A program made the position numbers and the translations under genes. A model generated the notes under the pieces. It saw only the letters and a list, made by a program, of their open reading frames with translations. It was not told the DNA's origin and did no database searches. A DNA stretch of 6,053 bases from an uncultured euryarchaeote (GTDB lineage Archaea; Thermoplasmatota; Poseidoniia; Poseidoniales; Thalassarchaeaceae). Below are positions 1 to 5,850 of the stretch, in pieces. The DNA is taken from positions 1 to 6,053 of the forward strand of contig CALEIW010000021.1 of assembly GCA_937876055.1 (NCBI GenBank), read 5' to 3'. Each line of letters starts with the position of its first letter. The stretch's first letter is position 1.

Positions 1-19
1 GTTCTTCGTCGCTCTTCAT
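1..19 (-). CDS. N-terminal fragment of an unidentified gene, cut by the left window edge
   Basis: An ATG on the minus strand at 19-17 opens a frame reading M-K-S-D-E-E before the window ends. Six codons cannot identify the product. The start is believable because a clean TATA box (TTTATAA on the minus strand, 49-43) is centred 27 bp upstream, the spacing expected for a leaderless archaeal transcript. The gene lies downstream of mevalonate kinase on the same strand. In many archaea mevalonate kinase is clustered with isopentenyl phosphate kinase or type 2 IPP isomerase, so another isoprenoid gene is possible, but nothing in these residues shows it. Confidence 0.5.
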
Positions 20-42
20 AGGCGTTGGCACTTATGAACTCC

Positions 43-49
43 TTATAAA
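43..49 (-). promoter_or_regulatory. TATA box for the leftmost minus-strand gene
   Basis: The minus strand reads CTTTATAAGG here, a near-ideal archaeal TATA box. Its centre (about 46) is 27 bp from the ATG at 19, so transcription would begin at or next to the start codon and the mRNA would be leaderless. This implies the leftmost gene has its own promoter even though it follows mevalonate kinase on the same strand. Confidence 0.6.
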
Positions 50-64
50 GAATCGTTGTGATTC
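50..64. repeat. Short inverted repeat abutting the TATA box
   Basis: GAATC, a 5-nt spacer (GTTGT) and GATTC form a perfect 5-bp inverted repeat directly upstream of the TATA box of the leftmost gene, where the BRE would lie. It could be a regulator site, or a weak hairpin at the 3' end of the mevalonate kinase transcript, since on the minus strand it is followed by TTT. Arms this short also arise by chance. Confidence 0.3.
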
Positions 65-106
65 AGAAGACTTACAATATCGGTTTAGTATACTCAGTGG
101 GTCGAT

Positions 107-1078
107 TTATGTCAAAATCCGAACACCATCTGCTCCGAGTCGTGAAATCAATGGTGTTCCTCCAGCAACTTCGATGGCTTCTGCAACTCTCTGTGGGTGT
201 TGAGTAAGCGCTACCATGCACCCACCTCCTCCAGCTCCGGTTAATTTGGCTCCAATAGAATGAGGGCGAACCGCGTCAACTAATGCATCGAGTTCTGGAC
301 TACTAACTCCGATGTTTTGCAATTTCTCATGGCATGCATCCATCGCCATACCAACCGCCTCTAGATTTCCAGCACCTAAAGCGGTTAATCCTGCCTGAGT
401 AATCATTGCAATAGAATCCATTTCTTGGTGCTTACTAGGGTCTTCTTCTAGCAATTTTGCGACTCCAGCGACCATCTCTCCAGTGGGTGATCCAACGCCA
501 GTGAATCCAAGCACTAACCAAGCATCCAAATCATCAGGCAATTGGACCTGACAAACGGACCATTTCCTTTCACCTTCGGGGGTAACCATTGATGTATCGA
601 ATACGTGGTCAGTGCCCGTGACTTGTTCTCCAGCCACAACTACACATCCACCAAGGGCGCTGGTTGCTGTATCCGTTGGGCTTGCTCGTCCGAACTGTGC
701 CTTTGCCTCTGCGGCATGTCCAATTCTGGCTAATTTGATTGAATCTAATTTCGCATTAGCATCTATCATCCGAAGTACAGCCGCTCCCATCGCATTGGAA
801 AGGGCTGCAGAGGAGCCTAGACCCGCGGCTGAAAACAACCCGCTTTCGATTGCGATTTTCAGAGGTCTTCCGCCATAATCGAAAACGTCATTCAGGATAT
901 GAGAAATGTGAGGGTGTTTTTCACTATGAAAGGGCATTCCTTCAATCGTCCATGAGTCCGATTCGGTCAATTCTACCTCGACGCCTGAATCGATTGCAAC
1001 AGCAACTGCGGGGTGGCCATAGACTACTGCATGCTCCCCGAAAAGGATACACTTTCCTGGTGCGAAGGCCTTGACCAT
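107..1078 (-). CDS. mvk: Mevalonate kinase (GHMP kinase family, archaeal type)
   Basis: Phosphorylates mevalonate with ATP to mevalonate 5-phosphate, a cytosolic step of the mevalonate pathway that supplies isoprenoids for archaeal ether lipids. All three GHMP kinase motifs are visible in the 323-residue product. Motif 1 is PGKCILFGEHAVVYG at residues 7-21. Motif 2, the ATP-binding GLGSSAAL loop, is at 86-93. Motif 3, KLTGAGGGGCM, is at 278-288. The segment ASPTDTATS (132-140) carries the likely catalytic Asp136. The length fits archaeal mevalonate kinases (about 300-330 residues), and motif 1 starts seven residues in, so the ATG at 1078 is right. It diverges from the oxidoreductase gene at 1206. 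No clear Shine-Dalgarno precedes it. A weak TATA-like CTATTACA lies on the minus strand at 1136-1129, which would leave a leader of roughly 30 nt. The family assignment is very secure. Phosphomevalonate kinase is less likely because motif 1 (FGEHAVVYG) is typical of mevalonate kinase. Confidence 0.95.
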   Translation of the reverse strand: MVKAFAPGKCILFGEHAVVYGHPAVAVAIDSGVEVELTESDSWTIEGMPFHSEKHPHISHILNDVFDYGGRPLKIAIESGLFSAAGLGSSAALSNAMGAAVLRMIDANAKLDSIKLARIGHAAEAKAQFGRASPTDTATSALGGCVVVAGEQVTGTDHVFDTSMVTPEGERKWSVCQVQLPDDLDAWLVLGFTGVGSPTGEMVAGVAKLLEEDPSKHQEMDSIAMITQAGLTALGAGNLEAVGMAMDACHEKLQNIGVSSPELDALVDAVRPHSIGAKLTGAGGGGCMVALTQHPQRVAEAIEVAGGTPLISRLGADGVRILT

Positions 1079-1175
1079 GTCATTCGCTAAGGAGTCGAGG
1101 AAATGAGGGTTGGGGAGATGGCTCGTGTTGTAATAGGAAAGCGGTTGATTGAAGGTCCGGCCATACTTGCGAGTG

Positions 1176-1181
1176 CTATAC
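1176..1181 (+). promoter_or_regulatory. Probable TATA box for the membrane Fe-S oxidoreductase gene
   Basis: CTATAC sits in the 127-bp divergent spacer with its TATA core centred near 1178-1179, about 27 bp upstream of the ATG at 1206, matching leaderless spacing. It is a weaker match than the boxes at 43-49 and 3216-3222. The rest of the spacer shows no strong repeat. Confidence 0.35.
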
Positions 1182-1205
1182 AGGCCCTAGGCCCGCAGGT
1201 GATTG

Positions 1206-3212
1206 ATGATGGAGCACCCACTTGTTCAGACCTATGGCCCACTAGATGGGTGGATGATTCTCTTACTAATTGGAGGGTTATCCATTGGCTTCTTCCTCTA
1301 TCAAGTCCAATTAGCTATTCGACTGGTAATGCTTGGTTCCAGTGATGACCGTTTTGACTCATGGGGGAAGAGAGTTTGGGAAGTTATCACCGGTTGGTTA
1401 GGGCAGAAAAGAGTCCTCGAAGACAGAGTCGTCGGAATTATGCACGTACTGATGTTTTGGGGCTTCTTGATGCTCTCAACAGATATGTTTGACTTAGCCA
1501 CTGCCAATTGGTTCTCTGGTGAACTATTGCCGAGCGCCTTGGTGGGCCCTTGGAATGGAATCGTGGAACTAGGGTATACAATTGCACTAATCGGATGTGT
1601 TGCAGCACTAACTAGGAGATTAGTTTTCACACCTGAGAAGTTGAAAGGTAAATCGCAATTGGAAGGCAACTTTATTCTATTTCTAATTATGACCATTACA
1701 ACCACTTCATTCATAGTAGAATCCGGTGAATCCCCTTCTGCAACTTGGGAACCCCTTGGGTATTGGTTTGCCGAACAGGGAGTCACAGAAGGGCAAGTAA
1801 TTGCAGCCTATTGGGCTCATATGTTGGCGATATGTACCTTCTTCGTGCTAATTCCAATGTCAAAGCACATGCATCTAGTTATGGCATTCCCGAATGTATT
1901 CTTCTACGATACTGAGCCAATGGCAAAGATGCAGCCACTAGCAGTGAATAACAGTGGCCAAGCAGTTCCTTTGGAAGAGTTGGACATCGAGGCATTTGGA
2001 GTTGCGAGTTACGAACAATTCTCATGGAGACAACTCATTGATGGCTGGGCTTGTACCACTTGCGCGAGATGTCAAGATGTTTGTCCAGCCTATGAATCTG
2101 GTAAGGCATTGAATCCAATGCAAATCGTACACGATGTCCGAGATTATGCTAATGACCACGCGCCAATTCTACTCAAGGGTGAAACTCCGGATGAGAGTAT
2201 TCTAGACCGAATGAGTGCAGATGCAGTTTGGGCTTGTACTACATGTCATGCATGTGTTGATGCTTGCCCTGTTTACATCGAGCACGTACCTAAACTCACA
2301 GATCTCCGTCGAAACGCAATGATGGAGACAATGGAATATCCAGAGGAATTGAATGTCGCAATGGGTAACCTAGAATCCGCTTCAAATCCATACGGATTCG
2401 GTATGCATGAGCGTGGCAACTGGGCTGAAGGACTCGACATCAAGATTGGTGAACCGGCAGAATACATCTACTTCGTAGGTTGTGCTGCAAGTTTTGACGA
2501 GAGAAATCAGAAAGTTGCAAGAGCGACTATTGGTTTGCTAAATGAAGCTGGATTGGATGTGGGAATTCTAGGGATGCAAGAAGGGTGTTCTGGGGATCCA
2601 GCCCGACGAGCAGGGAATGAGTACCTGTTCCAAATGCTCGCAGAAACAAATATGATGACTTTCCAAGAATTAGGAGTAAAGAGAATAGTTGCATCTTGTC
2701 CACATTGTTTCCATACTTTAGGAAAGGAATACGCAGATTATGGCGGTGCAGAATTAGAGGTATTCCACCACTCTGAAATTCTTGCCAAATTGCAAGAGGA
2801 AGGAAAACTTCCTGACGTTTCAACCGAAGAATCAGTCACCTTCCATGACCCATGTTATCTTGGTCGAATAGGAGGTATCGTCGACGAACCTCGAGACATA
2901 ATTGGCGGTGTAGATAAGGAAGTTGAGAGACATGGAACCGATTCATTCTGTTGTGGAGCGGGTGGGGCTCAAATGTGGATGGAGGAAGATGCCGATAAGC
3001 GCGTCAATCAAATTCGAGCCAAGGAAATAGCCGAGACTGGATGCGACACAGTTGCAGTTGGTTGCCCCTTCTGTTCAATCATGGTCAAAGACGGATTAGA
3101 TTCAGTCGGTGCTGAAATGGACGTCAAAGACGTAGCAGAGATTCTTTGGGAGCAAATAGTCGCTAGAGACGAAGAGATTCAAGCCGCTGCTGCCGCAAAT
3201 GCTCCTGAGTGA
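1206..3212 (+). CDS. Membrane-bound HdrD-like Fe-S oxidoreductase with cytochrome b-type domain (putative ETF:quinone oxidoreductase, EMO type)
   Basis: The 668-residue product has an N-terminal NarI/HdrE-like membrane domain with about five helices (near residues 16-35, 78-97, 118-138, 155-172 and 200-218). Candidate haem b ligands are His80, His205 and the SKHMH pair His221/His223. Two CxxCxxCxxxCP 4Fe-4S motifs follow (Cys283/286/289/293 and Cys344/347/350/354), then two CCG-type domains. The second is canonical (Cys550, Cys582-Cys583-Gly, Cys620, Cys623). The first has Cys426, a lone Cys461 in GCSGDPARR, and Cys498/Cys501. This fused architecture is that of HdrD-like proteins that pass electrons from electron-transfer flavoprotein to menaquinone during acyl-CoA oxidation, as shown for EMO of syntrophic and iron-reducing bacteria. 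The partner is an inference here, as no etf gene is in view. Heterodisulfide reductase proper is less likely because HdrE is normally a separate subunit. Tandem ATGs at 1206 and 1209 follow a TTG at 1203. TATA spacing favours 1206, while GGTGA at 1198-1202 would better suit 1209. Confidence 0.88.
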   Translation: MMEHPLVQTYGPLDGWMILLLIGGLSIGFFLYQVQLAIRLVMLGSSDDRFDSWGKRVWEVITGWLGQKRVLEDRVVGIMHVLMFWGFLMLSTDMFDLATANWFSGELLPSALVGPWNGIVELGYTIALIGCVAALTRRLVFTPEKLKGKSQLEGNFILFLIMTITTTSFIVESGESPSATWEPLGYWFAEQGVTEGQVIAAYWAHMLAICTFFVLIPMSKHMHLVMAFPNVFFYDTEPMAKMQPLAVNNSGQAVPLEELDIEAFGVASYEQFSWRQLIDGWACTTCARCQDVCPAYESGKALNPMQIVHDVRDYANDHAPILLKGETPDESILDRMSADAVWACTTCHACVDACPVYIEHVPKLTDLRRNAMMETMEYPEELNVAMGNLESASNPYGFGMHERGNWAEGLDIKIGEPAEYIYFVGCAASFDERNQKVARATIGLLNEAGLDVGILGMQEGCSGDPARRAGNEYLFQMLAETNMMTFQELGVKRIVASCPHCFHTLGKEYADYGGAELEVFHHSEILAKLQEEGKLPDVSTEESVTFHDPCYLGRIGGIVDEPRDIIGGVDKEVERHGTDSFCCGAGGAQMWMEEDADKRVNQIRAKEIAETGCDTVAVGCPFCSIMVKDGLDSVGAEMDVKDVAEILWEQIVARDEEIQAAAAANAPE

Positions 3213-3215
3213 TGC

Positions 3216-3222
3216 ATAAATA
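3216..3222 (+). promoter_or_regulatory. TATA box for the small membrane protein gene
   Basis: ATAAATA lies three bases after the oxidoreductase stop codon, centred 25 bp upstream of the ATG at 3244, so the transcript would be leaderless. The small membrane gene therefore probably has its own promoter, although the 31-bp gap also allows read-through from the upstream gene. No Shine-Dalgarno lies before the ATG, which agrees with leaderless initiation. Confidence 0.6.
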
Positions 3223-3243
3223 GCGCAGTATACACGAGTAACC

Positions 3244-3633
3244 ATGGGTGACGAGTTCACAGTATCAGGCATGACGATTCCGAGAATCGCAATTTACGAA
3301 GGAGCAATACTTGTTTTGTGGGGTATCGCGGCATACATCATATCGGACCAATCTTCGATCACTGCGATGATTCCCTCATTCATGGGCGCTCCCCTAATGA
3401 TTCTCGGACTGCTATCCGAAAGGATGCCAGACATGCGCCATCACTTAATGCACGCATCAATGGTTTTGGCACTATTGATGGTGCTTGGAGGGGCGAGAGT
3501 TTTTGCAGACTTTTCAGAAATGTCTAATCTCGCAATTTCATCCCACGTAATCCTAATTTTAGTTGGAGTGACGTTCATGGTTTGTGGCATTCTTTCATTC
3601 CGCGCTGCTCGTCTTGCTAGAGAAGCGGAGTGA
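3244..3633 (+). CDS. Small four-helix membrane protein of unknown function
   Basis: I do not recognise a named family. The 129-residue product is mostly hydrophobic, with four predicted membrane helices near residues 13-33, 41-57, 68-86 and 98-118. Loops are short and the tail is basic then acidic (RAARLAREAE). There is no signal peptide. Histidines cluster at the start of helix 3 (RHHLMH: His66, His67, His70), and one more lies at the start of helix 4 (His101). The second helix region reads IPSFMGAPLMILGLL. From memory, small unnamed four-helix proteins with a similar IPxFxGxPLLILG stretch and an HxMH motif occur in other prokaryotes, but I cannot check this. It lies 31 bp after the membrane oxidoreductase on the same strand, so a role beside that complex is possible though unproven. 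Its own TATA box at 3216-3222 fixes the start and suggests separate expression. Confidence 0.8.
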   Translation: MGDEFTVSGMTIPRIAIYEGAILVLWGIAAYIISDQSSITAMIPSFMGAPLMILGLLSERMPDMRHHLMHASMVLALLMVLGGARVFADFSEMSNLAISSHVILILVGVTFMVCGILSFRAARLAREAE

Positions 3634-3650
3634 TAACTTGATATGTCCTA

Positions 3651-3674
3651 TAATCGGGGTTACTACCTCGATTA
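3651..3674. repeat. Ten-pair hairpin in the spacer before the amidotransferase gene
   Basis: TAATCGGGGT, loop TACT, then ACCTCGATTA form a ten-pair stem with one G-U wobble and a 4-nt loop, starting 18 nt after the stop of the four-helix protein gene. As RNA it could end or protect that transcript's 3' end. It lacks a proper T-tract (only ATTTGC follows), so it is not a classical terminator. As DNA it could be a regulator site, since its right arm shares TCGATT with the inverted repeat at 3683-3701. Confidence 0.5.
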
Positions 3675-3682
3675 ATTTGCTA

Positions 3683-3701
3683 AAATCGATACCATCGATT
3701 T
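3683..3701. repeat. Palindromic operator-like site upstream of the amidotransferase gene
   Basis: AAATCGAT, a 3-nt spacer (ACC) and ATCGATTT form a perfect 8-bp inverted repeat. It ends 30 bp before the ATG at 3731 and touches the weak TATA-like element at 3703-3708, so a dimeric protein bound here would cover the BRE/TATA region. This position suits a repressor of the amidotransferase gene, and of cysS if the two are co-transcribed. The symmetry is seen directly; the regulatory role is inferred. Confidence 0.45.
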
Positions 3702-3702
3702 G

Positions 3703-3708
3703 ATTTAG
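3703..3708 (+). promoter_or_regulatory. Weak TATA-like element for the amidotransferase gene
   Basis: ATTTAG is centred about 25 bp upstream of the ATG at 3731, where a leaderless promoter's TATA box should be. It is a poor match to consensus and is proposed mainly from spacing, and because no Shine-Dalgarno precedes the gene. Confidence 0.25.
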
Positions 3709-3730
3709 TCAACTAGCAAGTGCTCTACGT

Positions 3731-4435
3731 ATGAGTAAGCAGGGGCGGGCTCCTGTAATCGGTGTTACCGCCTGTAAACGAGACTCAACTTTCGGCCCTT
3801 GGAATATCGAAGCAGTAATCCTTCCATCAACCTACACTGATATCATCGAAGAAGCAGGTGGACAGCCTATTCTTTTACCACCTGGGTGTTGTGCTTCAAA
3901 CCTAGATTTCCTCGACGGTTTAGTTGTGGCAGGAGGCCCAGACATCCATCCTTCATTGTATGGTCAGGAACCGAGCGAACACGTATACTTGGCTCATCCA
4001 GATCAAGACAACTCCGAGGCATCGCTAATCAAATCCGCAATCGAGAGAGATATCCCCCTTCTTGGAATCTGTAGAGGGATGCAGTTGATGTGTGTAATTC
4101 ACGGAGGTTCAATACACCAACACTTACCCGAGACTCCTGGATTTGAGGAACATGGAGGATGGGATGGAGAAGTAACTGAACATGGAGTGTCGATTATTGC
4201 TGACAGTCATTTACATGCAATAATGGGCGACGAAGTGATGGCTAATTCAACTCACCACCAAGGAATATCAGACCCAGGAAGTTTGCAAATCAGTGCCTAT
4301 TCCATACATGATAATTTGATTGAGGGTGTTGAGCGAACCGACAAGACATTTTGCATTGGAGTTCAATGGCACCCAGAGCGTATTGGACATATCGGATTGT
4401 ATCGCGCGCTTGTGGAAGCGGCGCGGGGTTCTTGA
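3731..4435 (+). CDS. Class I glutamine amidotransferase-like hydrolase (peptidase C26, PuuD-like gamma-glutamyl hydrolase)
   Basis: A cytosolic hydrolase expected to cleave a gamma-glutamyl amide or peptide bond through a Cys-His-Glu triad. In the 234-residue product the nucleophile is Cys114 in GICRGMQLM, with His214 and Glu216 in VQWHPER. The family signatures GGPDIHPSLYG (68-78) and STHHQGIS (173-180) match gamma-glutamyl-GABA hydrolase (PuuD) and its relatives. The N-terminus (PVIGVTACKRD, 8-18) and the length are normal for stand-alone members, and no synthetase domain is attached. The true substrate is unknown: PuuD acts on gamma-glutamyl-GABA in putrescine breakdown, but no other putrescine gene is visible, so gamma-glutamyl peptides or amines are equally possible. 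cysS follows 26 bp downstream on the same strand and probably shares its transcript. The gene is preceded by two inverted repeats that may control it. No Shine-Dalgarno is seen. The fold and active site are secure; the specificity is not. Confidence 0.9.
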   Translation: MSKQGRAPVIGVTACKRDSTFGPWNIEAVILPSTYTDIIEEAGGQPILLPPGCCASNLDFLDGLVVAGGPDIHPSLYGQEPSEHVYLAHPDQDNSEASLIKSAIERDIPLLGICRGMQLMCVIHGGSIHQHLPETPGFEEHGGWDGEVTEHGVSIIADSHLHAIMGDEVMANSTHHQGISDPGSLQISAYSIHDNLIEGVERTDKTFCIGVQWHPERIGHIGLYRALVEAARGS

Positions 4436-4461
4436 CGGATAAGCCGCGCAGCACAATCAGA

Positions 4462-5850
4462 ATGACTCTCAGGGTCTACGACACACGTTCTCGTGAGAAG
4501 CGAGAATTTTCTCCTCTAAACGAGGGTAGAGTTAGCATGTACGTATGTGGAATCACTCCTTATTCCCCTAGTCATTTAGGGCACGCTCGTTGCTACCTAG
4601 CCTTCGATGTTGTACACCGTTGGCTAGAAGCTAGTGGCTACGAGGTTGATTATGTTCAGAACTTTACCGATGTCGATGATAAGATACTCAATATTTCTGA
4701 ATCTGAAGGTGTCGATTATTCTGTGGTTTCGAATAGAAATATCGAAGACTACTTCGAAGTAATGGATGCGATGAACGTCCGTAGGGCCGACCACTATCCT
4801 AGAGTAACTGAAACCATCCCCGAAATCATCGATATGATTTCTAATTTACAAGAAAAGGGGCACGCCTATGTTGGTGGGGATGGAGTTTACTTTGAGATAG
4901 ACACAGCACCCGAAAAATATGGACAATTAACCGGTCAAACGTTAGAGATGGTGAGAGCTGGTGCTGGCGGTAGAGTAGCAGATACCGGCTCAGGAAAACG
5001 AGATCATCGCGATTTTGCACTTTGGAAATTGGCAAAGCCAGGTGAACCATTTTGGGAGAGTCCATGGGGTGATGGTAGGCCAGGTTGGCACATTGAATGT
5101 TCAGCCATGTCTCTCAATCACTTTGGAGAACAATTTGACATTCATGGCGGCGGACACGATCTCAGATTCCCCCACCACGAAGCCGAGATTTTCCAATCTG
5201 AGTGTTGTACCGGATGCGAGCCTGTTGTAGGGTACTGGATGCACAACGGCTTCGTGAATGTCGATGGTGAAAAGATGAGCAAGAGTCTTGGTAACTTCTG
5301 GACCGTTAGAGAGGCCTTCGAGAACCATGACCCGCTTGCTCTTAGATATGCACTACTTAGTGTCCCATATCGTAATCCAATTGATTTGACTCCTGAATTC
5401 TTGCAGGATGCAGTAATCCATTATGGGAGGTTGGTAGAGGCATATAGCGCGTCTCTTTCTTCAGACACAGATTCAGGAATCGACCTGTCAAATTACAGTC
5501 AACGCTTCACCGACGCAATGAATGATGACTTCAATACTAGAGCTGCAATTATTGAGATTCAAGCAGTTGTATCTCAAAACCCAGGCAGAGACGTTGCTTC
5601 TTGGTTTGAAAAGTATGCAGGGGATGTTTTGGGACTTCTCCCAAGTTCAGCAGAGGTGTTAGCAGGGCGTGCTGAGGCAGAATCAGCTAGGGCAGATATT
5701 GCTGATAGAGTTGAAGGTCTACTGAAAGAACGCGAAACCGCTAGACAGACAAAGAACTGGGATCGTGCGGATGAAATTAGAGACGAACTCAATTCGATTG
5801 GTGTTATTGTCGAAGATGGCCCGGATGGACCGACTTGGCAATTAGCCTGA
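4462..5850 (+). CDS. cysS: Cysteinyl-tRNA synthetase (class I)
   Basis: Charges tRNA-Cys with cysteine using ATP, in the cytosol. The 462-residue product matches the length of E. coli CysRS (461). Visible features are the HIGH-type motif HLGH at 38-41 and the KMSKS motif at 271-275. The zinc site that selects cysteine is present: Cys29 in YVCGIT, Cys213 in GWHIECSAM, and His238 and Glu242 in FPHHEAE. The DALR-type tRNA-binding region includes DAMNDDFNTRAA (351-362), and the C-terminal helical segment includes the WDRADEIRDEL stretch (433-443) common in this family. The frame is open back to an ATG at 4351 inside the amidotransferase gene, but the 37 extra residues look unlike CysRS, and the true N-terminus is MTLRVYDTRSR from 4462. 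No Shine-Dalgarno or clear TATA box lies in the 26-bp gap, so it is probably co-transcribed. Its stop codon abuts the stop of the opposing gene. An intact, complete CysRS means the indirect SepRS route is not needed for Cys-tRNA here. Confidence 0.97.
   Translation: MTLRVYDTRSREKREFSPLNEGRVSMYVCGITPYSPSHLGHARCYLAFDVVHRWLEASGYEVDYVQNFTDVDDKILNISESEGVDYSVVSNRNIEDYFEVMDAMNVRRADHYPRVTETIPEIIDMISNLQEKGHAYVGGDGVYFEIDTAPEKYGQLTGQTLEMVRAGAGGRVADTGSGKRDHRDFALWKLAKPGEPFWESPWGDGRPGWHIECSAMSLNHFGEQFDIHGGGHDLRFPHHEAEIFQSECCTGCEPVVGYWMHNGFVNVDGEKMSKSLGNFWTVREAFENHDPLALRYALLSVPYRNPIDLTPEFLQDAVIHYGRLVEAYSASLSSDTDSGIDLSNYSQRFTDAMNDDFNTRAAIIEIQAVVSQNPGRDVASWFEKYAGDVLGLLPSSAEVLAGRAEAESARADIADRVEGLLKERETARQTKNWDRADEIRDELNSIGVIVEDGPDGPTWQLA

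Noticed and set aside
87..94. AGTATACT palindrome downstream of mevalonate kinase
   Set aside because: Eight-base AT-rich palindromes are frequent by chance, and this one has no useful position relative to a start codon or transcript end.
1103..1345. Plus-strand 80-codon frame starting in the divergent spacer and overlapping the oxidoreductase gene
   Set aside because: Its second half is an out-of-frame reading of the clear oxidoreductase N-terminus, and the whole lacks any recognisable motif. The spacer is better explained as a divergent promoter region.
1301..1786. 161-codon minus-strand frame opposite the oxidoreductase gene
   Set aside because: It lies entirely antisense to conserved membrane helices, has no promoter, and its composition is that of a shadow frame.
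3651..3680. Classical rho-independent terminator after the four-helix protein gene
   Set aside because: The stem is good, but the following bases (ATTTGC) do not form a T-tract, so I list it as a hairpin of uncertain role.
4351..4461. N-terminal extension of cysS by 37 residues into the amidotransferase gene
   Set aside because: The extension is an out-of-frame reading of the amidotransferase C-terminus. CysRS homology and normal length begin at the ATG at 4462.
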